From assembly GCA_039989475.1 (NCBI GenBank), contig JBDXHU010000006.1, positions 186,001 to 250,000 of the forward strand: DNA of 64,000 nucleotides, written 5' to 3'. This document shows, one piece after another, positions 44,025 through 54,653 of the stretch. Made by a program: the position numbers and the translations under genes. The notes under the pieces were generated by a model that saw only the letters and a list, made by a program, of their open reading frames with translations, was not told the origin of the DNA and did not search any database. The stretch is from JBDXHU01 sp039989475 (GTDB lineage Bacteria; Pseudomonadota; Gammaproteobacteria; Pseudomonadales; Halieaceae). Positions within the stretch are counted from its first letter, which is position 1. Each line of letters begins with the position of its first letter.

Positions 44025-45101
44025 CTAGGCTTCTACAAATCCCTTCCAGGACGACATGTACTCGATGAAGTCTGGCCCCAGACCCTGGGAGCGCAGGTAG
44101 TCAGCACTGACCGGGTTGGCAATAGGCTCAAAGGCCGAATTCGCCGCTACCTGGCGGGGGAAGTCGTGGTGCAGTATGGCTGCGCGACCGGGTAGTACGA
44201 AGTCGGCACCCTCAGCGAGGCAGCGGGCGGCGTCTTCGGCACTGCGTATCTTACCGGCAGTGCCCAGGCACACGTCGCCCCGGTTCAGCCCGGTGAAGCA
44301 GGACAGCAGGCTGCTTCCCTGGAAATCCTCTTCGGCGGGCTCCTTGAAAGAATCCCATAGCGACATATCGAGGAAGTCGATCTTGCCCGCGCTCATTAAT
44401 TGCTGTGCCAGCTCGCGCATTTCACCCAAGCGAATATCAAAGCGCTCGGGTGACAAACGCACACCCAGCACAAAGTCCGGCCGGCAGCGCTGTCGCACAC
44501 CATCAATGATGTCGAGCAGCAGGCTGGCGCGGTTCTCCAGTGAGCCACCGTAGCGGTCGCTGCGCTGGTTGATGGTGGGGCTGAGAAACTGGCAGATCAT
44601 GTAACCGTGGGCGCCGTGCAACTCCACTCCGTCGAAACCCGCCTGCTCGGCGCGCTCGGCCGCCGCAATAAAGTCTTGCGCGAGTTGTTCTACCTCTTCC
44701 AGGCCCAGTCCGCGGGCGCCGGTTTCTTCGTTGTTCGAGGGGCAGACTGGCTGTTGGCCAATTTCCTCTGCGGGAGAGCGCATGCCGGCATGGTGCAATT
44801 GCAGTAATGCCTGGCTGTCATTCTTGCGGATGCCTGTGGCCAGCCGGGTCAGGCCGTCCAGGTGCGCATCCGAAAAACAGCCCAGTTGGCGCGGAAACCC
44901 CTTGCCCTCGGCTTGTACGTGGGATGCGCAGGTCATGGTAGCGCCAAAGCCGCCCTCGGCGCGCATGGTCAGCCAGCGATACTCATGGTCCGTCAGTACG
45001 CCGTCGTCCTGGCTCTGCAGATTGGTGAGCGGGGCCAGCATGAAGCGGTTGGCCATGCTGCGGCCGCTTTTGAAATGCAGTGGGGAGAACAGCTCGGTCA
45101 T
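44025..45101 (-). CDS. NADH:flavin oxidoreductase (Old Yellow Enzyme family)
   Basis: 358 residues, a complete FMN-binding TIM barrel. RFMLAPLTNLQSQDDG, LQLHHAGMRSP and GFDGVELHGAHGYMICQFL (His/Gly phosphate-site and active-site region), SPTINQRSDRYGGSLENR and VRLSPERFDI, then GADFVLPGRAAILHHDFP close the barrel. The OYE family reduces activated alkenes with NAD(P)H; this member lacks an iron-sulfur domain. It lies downstream of the rpoD terminator and is transcribed separately, towards the tRNA. Confidence 0.9.
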   Translation of the reverse strand: MTELFSPLHFKSGRSMANRFMLAPLTNLQSQDDGVLTDHEYRWLTMRAEGGFGATMTCASHVQAEGKGFPRQLGCFSDAHLDGLTRLATGIRKNDSQALLQLHHAGMRSPAEEIGQQPVCPSNNEETGARGLGLEEVEQLAQDFIAAAERAEQAGFDGVELHGAHGYMICQFLSPTINQRSDRYGGSLENRASLLLDIIDGVRQRCRPDFVLGVRLSPERFDIRLGEMRELAQQLMSAGKIDFLDMSLWDSFKEPAEEDFQGSSLLSCFTGLNRGDVCLGTAGKIRSAEDAARCLAEGADFVLPGRAAILHHDFPRQVAANSAFEPIANPVSADYLRSQGLGPDFIEYMSSWKGFVEA

Positions 45102-45142
45102 GGAAGGCCAGCTCCTGGCGTCATTTTCATTGGTTTCACAAC

Positions 45143-45168
45143 GAAAAGCGGGGGATAAAATCCCCCGC
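45143..45168 (-). terminator. Rho-independent terminator of rpoD
   Basis: On the minus strand, GCGGGGGAT-TTT-ATCCCCCGC is a perfect 9-bp stem with a 3-base loop (45148-45168), followed by TTTTCGT. It lies 21 bases past the rpoD stop codon, which is the expected spacing. Confidence 0.88.
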
Positions 45169-45188
45169 AGCGTTGTATACAGTCTGGC

Positions 45189-47012
<1,824 letters not shown>

Positions 47013-47091
47013 GCAGTGGATACCCTTATCTTGTCAGTTACTGGCGCCAATTGAAGCGGTCTGCTTTTTGGCGTAAAAAACGCAGCCGCGC

Positions 47092-47120
47092 ATTATAACC
47101 GCAAAACACATAAATGAGCT
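47092..47120 (-). promoter_or_regulatory. rpoD: Likely rpoD promoter
   Basis: On the minus strand a perfect TATAAT sits at 47097-47092, about 85 bases upstream of the rpoD ATG. No good -35 hexamer is at 17 bases; the region upstream (GCTCAT) is weak. The leader also contains CTGC-TTTTT-AAAAA-GCAG complementarity (about 47061-47085), a possible mRNA hairpin. Confidence 0.5.
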
Positions 47121-47173
47121 ACAAAATAGCTATTTGGAATTAGAGTGCCGAATCTTATTATTGTTTCCGGAAA

Positions 47174-48988
47174 TTACGACTTTTTGCCGCGTTCCTCGTC
47201 CCGAAGCCGCTTTTCGCGGAGTTCCTGAACAATTTCCAGCTTTTCCAATTCGCTGATGTCAGCGTAGTTCCTGTGTCGAAGTTTGTCGACTCGCGCATCA
47301 AAGTTTTGTTTTTTGGGGTGCTGCAGCAAGCTATTAATGGTGTCGATAAACTCGTTTTCAATCCCCTCCCGGGGAATTAGTTGTTCCTGGCTTGCCAGTC
47401 GGTTCAGTAGCGCACTGTGCTCCGAGCCGTACCAGTGTCCCAGTAGCATGTGGGTGGTCGACTCGGGGCGGCGTTGCAGCAATTCAAGCAACTCCACCAA
47501 CAGGGCCGCGTCAGCGCCGGGTAGGGCTCGCAACTTGTCGAGATCAGGGGCCTGGCGGGCAACCTGGGGGTGCTGCAGAAGCAGCGCGATGGCGGCCTGC
47601 ACCAGCGAACCGGGACCTGCGGCGGCAGTTTCCAGTGCCGGCCGTTGCCGTGGTTGTGGCTCAGCGGGAGCGGCTGCCGGGTCTGGTGCTGGGGCCGGCG
47701 TATCCACCAATTGGGTCAGGGCTTCCGGCTGCATGCCGGTGCGCTCAGCCAGGGCATTGAACATCAACTGCCGATACACGCCGGCGGGAATGGTTTGCAA
47801 CAAGGGGGCGGCCAGTTTACTAAATCGGGCCCGTCCATCCATGGTGTCCAGGTCGAGACCCTGGCCGATGCTCTCGAACAGAAAGGTTTCCAGCGGTGTC
47901 GCGGCGCTGACTCGCTGCTGGAATTGTTCCGCGCCTTCGCTGCGCACCAGTGTATCCGGGTCTTCTCCTTCAGGTAGAAACAGGAAGCGGGCCTGGCGCC
48001 CGTCCTGCATGCAGGGTAGAGCAGCCTCCAGCGCCCGGCTGGCGGCCTGGCGACCGGCCTTGTCGCCATCAAAGCAGAACACGACCTCCGGGCACAGTCG
48101 GTAAATCTTTTCCAGGTGGGCGGCGCTGGTCGCGGTGCCGAGGGTGGCGGCGGCGTTATTAATGCCATGCTGGGCCAGGGCAATCACGTCCATATAGCCC
48201 TCAACGATTATGATGCGCTCCAGCTTGCGGTTGGCGCGACGCGCCTCAAACAGGCCGTAAAGCTCGCGGCCCTTGTGGAAGATTGGCGTCTCTGGGGAAT
48301 TCAGGTACTTGGGTTTGTCGTCACCCAGCACCCGGCCGCCAAAGCCGATCACCCGGCCGCGCTGGTCGCGGATCGGGAATACCACTCGATCACGAAAGCG
48401 GTCGTAGACCCGTTTGTCCTCGTTCTCGATCAGCATGCCGGCTTGCAGTAGCTGCTGTTTGCGCTCTTCACTGGTGCCCAGGGCGCCCAGCAGATTGTCC
48501 CAGCCCGGCGGCGCAAAACCCATGCCAAACTCCTTGGCGACGGTGCCCGTCAGTCCGCGGCCCTTGAGGTAATCCACGGCTGCCGCTTTGCGCGGGTGTT
48601 CCTTGAGATGACGCTGATAGAGTGCGGCGACCTGCTCCATTAGTGGGTAGAGGTCGCGCTGCCCGCGCTGTTCCGGGTTGCGGCTTTCTTCTCGCGGCAC
48701 CTTCATACCGACCGCGTCGGCCAGCATTTCTACCGCAGCCGGGAAGTCCAGATTCTCGTAATCCATGAGAAAACCCAGGGCGTTACCGCCGGCACCACAG
48801 CCAAAGCAGTAGTAGAACTGTTTTTCCGGGTTGACGCTGAAGGAGGGGGTTTTTTCCTGGTGGAAGGGGCAGCATGCGGAATAGTTTTTGCCGCTCTTTT
48901 TCAGCTTCACACGGCGGTCTATCACGTCGATGATATCGGCGCGATCCAGCAGGTCGTCGATGAATGCTTGCGGTATCAATCCGGCCAT
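47174..48988 (-). CDS. dnaG: DNA primase DnaG
   Basis: 604 residues. N-terminal zinc-binding domain (CCPFHQEKTPSFSV then FYYCFGCGAGGNALGFLMD), catalytic core with VYDRFRDRVVFPIRDQRGRV, TOPRIM motifs IIVEGYMDVIALAQHGI and FCFDGDKAGRQAA, and a C-terminal helicase-interaction domain (about 430-604). It synthesises RNA primers for replication. It lies in the order rpsU-yqeY-dnaG-rpoD typical of gammaproteobacteria. Confidence 0.97.
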   Translation of the reverse strand: MAGLIPQAFIDDLLDRADIIDVIDRRVKLKKSGKNYSACCPFHQEKTPSFSVNPEKQFYYCFGCGAGGNALGFLMDYENLDFPAAVEMLADAVGMKVPREESRNPEQRGQRDLYPLMEQVAALYQRHLKEHPRKAAAVDYLKGRGLTGTVAKEFGMGFAPPGWDNLLGALGTSEERKQQLLQAGMLIENEDKRVYDRFRDRVVFPIRDQRGRVIGFGGRVLGDDKPKYLNSPETPIFHKGRELYGLFEARRANRKLERIIIVEGYMDVIALAQHGINNAAATLGTATSAAHLEKIYRLCPEVVFCFDGDKAGRQAASRALEAALPCMQDGRQARFLFLPEGEDPDTLVRSEGAEQFQQRVSAATPLETFLFESIGQGLDLDTMDGRARFSKLAAPLLQTIPAGVYRQLMFNALAERTGMQPEALTQLVDTPAPAPDPAAAPAEPQPRQRPALETAAAGPGSLVQAAIALLLQHPQVARQAPDLDKLRALPGADAALLVELLELLQRRPESTTHMLLGHWYGSEHSALLNRLASQEQLIPREGIENEFIDTINSLLQHPKKQNFDARVDKLRHRNYADISELEKLEIVQELREKRLRDEERGKKS

Positions 48989-49094
48989 GCCGTCACGGCG
49001 TGCTCATATCAAATGGGGGAGCTATTGAACCACGAGACGTGGTGATTGTCAGGATGGTGGTGATATGCCGCCCGGGCCGGGGGCAGGAAAAACG

Positions 49095-49550
49095 TCAGGC
49101 GGTCAGTTTCTGTTTAACAAGGGCGCTGACCTTGCCCATATCTGCCTTGCCCTGCAACTGGGGCTTGAGTTGACCCATCACTTGCCCCATGGCCTGCATG
49201 CCAGTGGCATCGCTAGCGGCGATGGCAGCCTCGACCAGGGCGACAATTTCATCCTCGGACAACTGTGCGGGAAGAAACTCCTGGATAACCGAGATTTCGA
49301 AGTTTTCCTGGGCTGCCAGCTCTTCGCGGCCGGCATCGCTATACTGCTGGGCAGAATCGCGGCGCTGCTTGACCATTTTGTCGAGCACGGCCAACACCCG
49401 CGCATCATCCAGCTCGATACGCTCGTCGACTTCGATTCGCTTGAACTCCGCCTGCATCAGGCGGATGGTCTGGAGGCGGGGCTTTTCTTTCGCCCGCATG
49501 GCCGCCTTCATAGCGGCCTGGATGTCATCCTTGAGAGGAGATGCGCTCAT
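49095..49550 (-). CDS. yqeY: GatB/YqeY domain-containing protein
   Basis: 151 residues. LKDDIQAAMKAAMRAKEKPRL opens the domain, and QENFEISVIQEFLPAQLSEDEI and AAIAASDATGMQAMGQVMGQLK carry the tRNA-dependent amidotransferase-like YqeY signature. It may have a role in tRNA-dependent amidation or related protein complexes. The ATG at 49550 has AAGGG 10 bases upstream; a TTG at 49556 is the alternative. It lies between rpsU and dnaG. Confidence 0.9.
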   Translation of the reverse strand: MSASPLKDDIQAAMKAAMRAKEKPRLQTIRLMQAEFKRIEVDERIELDDARVLAVLDKMVKQRRDSAQQYSDAGREELAAQENFEISVIQEFLPAQLSEDEIVALVEAAIAASDATGMQAMGQVMGQLKPQLQGKADMGKVSALVKQKLTA

Positions 49551-49573
49551 TACCAAGTTGCCCTTAAGCGACC

Positions 49574-49789
49574 TTAGTAAAGACGTACGCGCTTCTTGTT
49601 TTCCCGGGACAGCTTCTTGGCGTGACGCTTCACAGCCGCGGCTGCAGCGCGCTTGCGCACGGTGGTGGGCTTCTCGTAGTGCTCGCGCTTGCGAACTTCG
49701 GCCAGTACACCGGCTTTTTCGCAGGAGCGCTTGAAGCGACGCAGTGCGATGTCAAACGGCTCGTTTTCCTTGATCTTTACAGAGGGCAT
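49574..49789 (-). CDS. rpsU: 30S ribosomal protein S21
   Basis: 71 residues, matching S21 throughout: VKENEPFDIALRRFKRSCEK-like start and the basic C-terminus RHAKKLSRENKKRVRLY. It is the first gene of the rpsU-yqeY-dnaG-rpoD block. A promoter is visible in the 217-bp gap shared with tsaD. Confidence 0.97.
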   Translation of the reverse strand: MPSVKIKENEPFDIALRRFKRSCEKAGVLAEVRKREHYEKPTTVRKRAAAAAVKRHAKKLSRENKKRVRLY

Positions 49790-49877
49790 TCAGTCTCTAC
49801 CTGTCATTACAACGTTTCAGTTCATCAATTTGGCTGCAGCCCACAGAATATGCGGCCTGTAGCTGTAAAGGGCGCGC

Positions 49878-49906
49878 ATTTTATACCGATCGCCGGCATA
49901 TTGCAA
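49878..49906 (-). promoter_or_regulatory. rpsU: Promoter for rpsU
   Basis: On the minus strand, TTGCAA (49906-49901) is followed after 17 bases by TAAAAT within TATAAAAT (49885-49878). It lies about 90 bases upstream of the rpsU ATG and would drive the rpsU-yqeY-dnaG block. Confidence 0.65.
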
Positions 49907-50006
49907 AGCCAGTTTTAAGTGGCTTTAGCCGCCCGGGGTGATCGCCGAACTGGTCTCTGCAGCACCCCTCCATTATCATGCGGCCTTTATTCAAGAGGGC
50001 TTACCC

Positions 50007-51047
50007 ATGCGAGTGCTGGGTATAGAGACATCCTGCGATGAAACCGGCATTGCCCTGTTCGATAGCGAACAGGGTCTGCTGGCGGATGTCCTCTACAGCC
50101 AGGTAGCGGTGCACGAGGAATATGGCGGTGTAGTGCCGGAGCTGGCTTCGCGCGATCACGTGCGCAAGGCCCTGCCCCTGGTGGCGGAGGTGATGGCACA
50201 GGCTGATTGCAGCAGTGCGCAGCTTGACGGCATTGCCTATACCGCGGGCCCCGGTCTGGTGGGTGCGCTGATGGTGGGGGCCACCCTGGCCAGATCCCTG
50301 GCCCTGGGTTGGAATCTGCCGGTTCTGGGCGTGCATCACATGGAGGGCCATCTGCTGGCGCCCATGTTGGAGCAAGAGAAACCGGAGTATCCGTTCGTCG
50401 CCCTGCTTGTTTCTGGCGGCCACACCCAGTTGGTGCGGGTCGACGCCCTGGGCAGCTACCGATTGCTGGGCGAGTCGCTGGACGATGCGGCGGGTGAGGC
50501 CTTTGATAAGGCGGCCAAGATGCTGGGCGAACCCTATCCCGGCGGCCCACACATAGCGCGCCTGGCGACCAGCGGCGACCCGGATCGCTATAGCTTCCCG
50601 CGACCCATGGTGAATCGCCCGGGCCTGGATTTCAGTTTCAGCGGGCTCAAGACCTATACCTTGAACACGGTTAAGGAGGCCGGGGGCCGCGACGCCATTG
50701 ACGCCCAGACCCGGGCCGACATTGCCTGTGCCTTTCAGCAGGCGGTGGTGGAAACCCTGGTCATCAAATGTCGGCGCGCCCTGGAACAGGAACAGCTCTC
50801 CACCCTGGTTATTGCCGGCGGTGTCAGCGCCAATACCCGGCTGCGTCAGCGCTTGACAGAAGCATTGGCAAAAACTGGCGCCAGGGTGTTTTATCCGGCC
50901 CCTGAATTCTGTACCGATAATGGCGCCATGATTGCTTATGCAGGATGCCAGCGCCTGCTGGCCGGTGAGCGTGACCGGGCTGATACACCCGTGCGTCCGC
51001 GCTGGCCGCTGGCCGAGTTGCCGCGACCCGGCGGTGAGGCGCACTGA
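50007..51047 (+). CDS. tsaD: tRNA N6-threonylcarbamoyladenosine synthase subunit TsaD
   Basis: 346 residues from the ATG at 50007; the open frame extends 23 codons further upstream without support. It begins RVLGIETSCDETGIALFD (ASKHA fold) and carries the metal-binding HHMEGHLLAPM, the LLVSGGHTQLV core and LVIAGGVSANTRLR near the C-terminus. With TsaB, TsaC and TsaE it makes t6A37 in ANN-decoding tRNAs. It is divergent from rpsU, as in most gammaproteobacteria. Confidence 0.95.
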   Translation: MRVLGIETSCDETGIALFDSEQGLLADVLYSQVAVHEEYGGVVPELASRDHVRKALPLVAEVMAQADCSSAQLDGIAYTAGPGLVGALMVGATLARSLALGWNLPVLGVHHMEGHLLAPMLEQEKPEYPFVALLVSGGHTQLVRVDALGSYRLLGESLDDAAGEAFDKAAKMLGEPYPGGPHIARLATSGDPDRYSFPRPMVNRPGLDFSFSGLKTYTLNTVKEAGGRDAIDAQTRADIACAFQQAVVETLVIKCRRALEQEQLSTLVIAGGVSANTRLRQRLTEALAKTGARVFYPAPEFCTDNGAMIAYAGCQRLLAGERDRADTPVRPRWPLAELPRPGGEAH

Positions 51048-51048
51048 G

Positions 51049-51423
51049 ATGGATCACGTCTACATCCGCGACCTGCGCATAGCCTGCATTATTGGTATCT
51101 ATGACTGGGAGCGCCAGGTGCGCCAGCAACTGAGCCTGGATGTGGAAGTAGCCAGCGATATTGCAGCGGCGGCACGCAGCGGAGCCATAGAGGACGCCAT
51201 CGACTACGCGGCGATGGCTGAGCGCATCACCGACTTTGTGGTCGCAGGTGAATTTCAATTGCTGGAGACCCTGGCCGAGGAGACAGCGCAGATGCTGTTA
51301 CAGGAGTTCCCGGTCAGTTGGCTGCGCTTGCGGGTTGGCAAGCCAGGCGCGGTGGCCGCCGCTGGGGATGTTGGTGTCGTGATCGAACGTGGGCTTGCCC
51401 CGGACCTGCGGACCCCTTCGTGA
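51049..51423 (+). CDS. folB: Dihydroneopterin aldolase FolB
   Basis: 124 residues from the ATG at 51049, just 2 bases after the tsaD stop. DHVYIRDLRIACIIGIYDWER holds the pterin-contact Glu, and FQLLETLAEETAQMLLQE and LRVGKPGAV the conserved catalytic lysine segment. It converts dihydroneopterin to 6-hydroxymethyl-dihydropterin in folate synthesis and is coupled to folK. Confidence 0.92.
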   Translation: MDHVYIRDLRIACIIGIYDWERQVRQQLSLDVEVASDIAAAARSGAIEDAIDYAAMAERITDFVVAGEFQLLETLAEETAQMLLQEFPVSWLRLRVGKPGAVAAAGDVGVVIERGLAPDLRTPS

Positions 51424-51935
51424 ACCTGGTGTACCTGGGGGTTGGCAGCAATATAGAGCCACATGCCAACATCAGCATTGGCCTCGATGTACTGCGCGAC
51501 CAGTTTGGCATGCGCCGGGCGTCCTCCGCCTATGAGAGTGCGGCACTGGGCTTTGATGGGCCGGCCTTTATCAACCTCGCGGTGGAGCTGCAGACCGACC
51601 TCGGTCTGGCTGAATTGGCGGCTGAGCTGCGGGCGTTCGAGCATCGCATGGGGCGGCCCCAGCGGGCCAGCCGTTTCAGCTCACGCACCCTGGACCTGGA
51701 TATTCTCAGTTACGGCGAGTTGAGCGGACAGGTAGCGGGAGTGCAACTGCCACGCGCGGAAATCACCGAGAACGCCTATGTGCTGGCACCGCTGGCAGAG
51801 CTGGCACCAGCCGGGGTACACCCTTTGTTGAAAGTGAGCTACGCGCAGCTCTGGGCTGAGTATGATCGCGCCAGGCAACCGCTGCAGCAGCTGACCTTCG
51901 CCCATGGCGACTGGGTATTGCCCGCCGAGGTCTAG
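51420..51935 (+). CDS. folK: 2-amino-4-hydroxy-6-hydroxymethyldihydropteridine pyrophosphokinase FolK
   Basis: 171 residues from a GTG at 51420 overlapping the folB stop by 4 bases (GTGA). VYLGVGSNIEPHANI and the metal-binding SRTLDLDILSYG are the HPPK signatures. It pyrophosphorylates the FolB product. The frame extends upstream but that part would overlap folB heavily. Confidence 0.92.
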   Translation: MNLVYLGVGSNIEPHANISIGLDVLRDQFGMRRASSAYESAALGFDGPAFINLAVELQTDLGLAELAAELRAFEHRMGRPQRASRFSSRTLDLDILSYGELSGQVAGVQLPRAEITENAYVLAPLAELAPAGVHPLLKVSYAQLWAEYDRARQPLQQLTFAHGDWVLPAEV

Positions 51936-53023
51936 TCGAGCAACTCCGCCAGGCGCTGTTCTCGCTCCAGGCGGATGCGTTCACCGATTTCCTGCCCGGA
52001 CAAATCACTATTGGCCCACTGGCGACTGCTAATCTGTTGGCAGGCCTCCAGCGCTCGTCGCATTAGTGCTACCTGTTGCTCAGTAGCCGGATCAACCGCG
52101 CTGCAGGTTTGCAGTAATTGTTCGAAGCGTTCCGGCCGGCGCAGGGCATCGGCCTGCATCAATAAACGGAGTAATTGGGCAGCTTGCAGGTCTGCAGCGC
52201 GGCGTATGCTGTCACTGTGACGGCTGCAGAGCAGGGCCAGCTCGCGAAAGCGGCGCGGTGCATTGAGGCGTTCACAGAGCTGCTGCGCCGCCTCCGCCGC
52301 CATATCAACAAATAGCGCGGCAAATCGGATCTCTGCAATATCGCTGCAAGCGGTGGCGCTGGTCAGCCGTTTCAGTGCCTCATCACGCGGCTCCAGCTCC
52401 GGCATCAGCCGGGCCAGGGCCCCGCAATCGGCCAGTAGCTGCAGGAATTGCTGCGGTGAGTCATAGCCGAAAGCGCGCTCCAGTTCCCCCCAGATACGCT
52501 CGGAGGCCAGGGTTTCCAGCTCCCCGCTATCAACAATTTCACGCATCAACTCCAGTGTCTCGGGCGCCACGTTGAACCCCAGGGTGGCGAAGCGGGCGGC
52601 GAAGCGGGCCACCCGTAAGACCCGCAGTGGATCTTCAACAAAGGCGGGGGAGACGTGCCTCAGCCTGCGTGCGGCAAGATCAGCCTGGCCGCCGTAGGGG
52701 TCAATAAGTTGGCCGTCACTATCCCTGGCGATGGCATTGATGGTCAGGTCGCGCCGGGACAGGTCTTGTTCCAGTGTCACCGAGGGTTCGCTGTTGGTTT
52801 CGAATCCGACATGGCCGCTGGCGGTTTTGCGTTCGGTGCGTGCCAGGGCGTATTCCTCTGCGGTGTCCGGGTGTAGGTAGACCGGGAAATCACGGCCCAC
52901 CTGGCGGTATCCCAGCTCCAGCATTTCCTCACGGGTCGAGCCCACGACCACCCAGTCTTGCTCGGTAACCGGAAGATCGAGAAGCTGGTCGCGCACCGCG
53001 CCACCTACCAGGTAAATTTTCAT
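51932..53023 (-). CDS. cca: CCA tRNA nucleotidyltransferase, short form
   Basis: 363 residues. MKIYLVGGAVRDQLLDLPVT and QDWVVVGSTREEML form the catalytic head; the first acid of the usual DxD pair is Glu (TEQD), which occurs in several gammaproteobacterial members. LEQDLSRRDLTINAIA, EDPLRVLRVARFAARFA and the head/body motifs follow. It is about 50 residues shorter than E. coli Cca, and I find no HPEIDTG-x-HT or HDLGKG block, so the HD phosphohydrolase domain is missing. It adds CCA to tRNA 3' ends. Converges with folK with a 4-base overlap. Confidence 0.9.
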   Translation of the reverse strand: MKIYLVGGAVRDQLLDLPVTEQDWVVVGSTREEMLELGYRQVGRDFPVYLHPDTAEEYALARTERKTASGHVGFETNSEPSVTLEQDLSRRDLTINAIARDSDGQLIDPYGGQADLAARRLRHVSPAFVEDPLRVLRVARFAARFATLGFNVAPETLELMREIVDSGELETLASERIWGELERAFGYDSPQQFLQLLADCGALARLMPELEPRDEALKRLTSATACSDIAEIRFAALFVDMAAEAAQQLCERLNAPRRFRELALLCSRHSDSIRRAADLQAAQLLRLLMQADALRRPERFEQLLQTCSAVDPATEQQVALMRRALEACQQISSRQWANSDLSGQEIGERIRLEREQRLAELLD

Positions 53024-53036
53024 AGGCTGATATTAA

Positions 53037-53840
53037 TCAGGAACACTCGCAGTCGTGCAACTCGCCGCTGTCCAGGCAATACATGGTCAGCGAGTTGCCC
53101 CATACGCAGCCGGTATCCAGCGCCAGCAGGTTCTTGCCCTTGGCCTGGCCCTGCAGGGCGGCCCAGTGACCAAAAATGATTTTCTGCTTGCGAGTTTCAC
53201 GCTCGGGGTAGCTGAACCAGGGCGCCACTTTGCGACCGGGGTTGGGGCTGCTGCCCTTGCTTTGCAGATCCAGCTGGCCGTTGGCGTAAATAAAGCGCAT
53301 GCGGGTCAAATAGTTGGTGATGGTGCGCAATCTCGGGTAGCCCACCAGCGCATCATTCCAGCGGCGCGGCGTATTGCCGTACATACGCGAGAGGAATTTG
53401 CGCCACTCCGGCCCGCGCAGTGCGGCCTCAACCTCGGCACCGTAGTCGTGAGCCTGCTCTAGCGTCCACCTGGGCGGAATGCCGGCGTGCACCAGGGTGT
53501 GGCCCTGCTCGGTGTGAATCAAGGGTCGGTGACGCAGCCAGCGCAGCAGTTCGTCGCGGTCGTGGGCGACCAGGATCTTGTCCAGGGTATCTGAGCGGCT
53601 TTTTTTGCGCAGGCCACTGGCAACAGCCAGCAGGTGTAAGTCATGGTTGCCCAGCACGCAGACAATTCGGTCGCGGTGTTTATAAACAAAGCGTAAGGTC
53701 TTGAGTGAATCGGGCCCACGATTGACGACGTCTCCCACCAGCCAGAGATGGTCCCGCTCCCAGTCAAACTTGACTTGCTTGAGCAGGCATTTAAGGGGCT
53801 CCAGGCAACCCTGGAGATCACCGACTGCATATGTGGCCAT
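53037..53840 (-). CDS. apaH: Symmetrical bis(5'-nucleosyl)-tetraphosphatase ApaH
   Basis: 267 residues. Metallophosphatase motifs AVGDLQGCLEPL, LVGDVVNRGPDS and VLGNHDLHLLA are all present with their metal-binding Asp, Asn and His. It cleaves Ap4A to ADP. It follows rsmA by 9 bases, as in the conserved pdxA-rsmA-apaH order. Confidence 0.95.
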   Translation of the reverse strand: MATYAVGDLQGCLEPLKCLLKQVKFDWERDHLWLVGDVVNRGPDSLKTLRFVYKHRDRIVCVLGNHDLHLLAVASGLRKKSRSDTLDKILVAHDRDELLRWLRHRPLIHTEQGHTLVHAGIPPRWTLEQAHDYGAEVEAALRGPEWRKFLSRMYGNTPRRWNDALVGYPRLRTITNYLTRMRFIYANGQLDLQSKGSSPNPGRKVAPWFSYPERETRKQKIIFGHWAALQGQAKGKNLLALDTGCVWGNSLTMYCLDSGELHDCECS

Positions 53841-53849
53841 GGCGTGCCT

Positions 53850-54653
53850 TTATTCTTCTGTTTCGTCCTGGCCAATCGTTTTACTGATGGCAACAAATTG
53901 CTCCAGGGTCAATGTTTCAGCCCTGGCGCCGGGCGCGATGCCAAGCTCCTCCAATTGTTGCACGTCAACCAGATCGCGCAAGGTATTGCGCAAGGTTTTT
54001 CGGCGCTGGGAAAAGGCGGCGCTCACCACCCGCCGCAGTTGCTTTTCCGCTGCCCGGTCAACCGGGGCGGCGTGGGGTTGGAGGCGGACTATGGCTGATA
54101 CGACTTTGGGGGGTGGACTAAAGGCACTGGCCGGCACCTCGAACAGGGCTTCGATGTGGCTGTGAAACTGGGCCATGACACCCAGCTTACCCCAGGCTTT
54201 GCCACCGGGTGTGGCGGCCATACGGTTAACCACTTCGCGCTGCAACATGAAGTGCATGTCCTCAATCTGACCGGCATAGTCCAGTAAATGGAATATCAGG
54301 GGGGTGGAAATATTGTAGGGCAGGTTGCCTACCAGGCGCATTTTGCCGCTTCCTGCGCCGCTGACCAGCTGGCCGAAGTCGAATTGCAGGGCGTCGCCCT
54401 GGTGAATACGAAAGTTGTCGCGGTCGCTGAATTTCTCTTCCAGCACCGGCACCAGGTCCCGATCCAGTTCAATCACATCCAGTTGGCAGCCACTGTCCAG
54501 CAGGCTTTCGGTAATCGCCCCCTGGCCCGGCCCGATCTCTACCAGGTGTTGCCCTGGCCGGGGGTGGATGGCATCGACTATGCGGTGAATAACGCCCTGG
54601 TCGTGCAGGAAGTTCTGGCCGAAGCGTTTGCGGGCGCGATGCGGAGTAGTCAT
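53850..54653 (-). CDS. rsmA: 16S rRNA dimethyladenosine transferase RsmA (KsgA)
   Basis: 267 residues. ARKRFGQNFLHDQGVIHRIV, SAM-binding LVEIGPGQGAITESLL and catalytic NLPYNISTPLIFHLLD are the diagnostic motifs. It dimethylates A1518 and A1519 in 16S rRNA. It overlaps pdxA by 4 bases. Confidence 0.96.
   Translation of the reverse strand: MTTPHRARKRFGQNFLHDQGVIHRIVDAIHPRPGQHLVEIGPGQGAITESLLDSGCQLDVIELDRDLVPVLEEKFSDRDNFRIHQGDALQFDFGQLVSGAGSGKMRLVGNLPYNISTPLIFHLLDYAGQIEDMHFMLQREVVNRMAATPGGKAWGKLGVMAQFHSHIEALFEVPASAFSPPPKVVSAIVRLQPHAAPVDRAAEKQLRRVVSAAFSQRRKTLRNTLRDLVDVQQLEELGIAPGARAETLTLEQFVAISKTIGQDETEE

Noticed and set aside
50001..51044. A 347-residue minus-strand frame opposite tsaD
   Set aside because: It lies wholly opposite a gene with strong family motifs and has no recognisable domain; it is a shadow of the GC-rich coding strand, like other long frames opposite real genes (for example 12778-13686 and 1884-2585).
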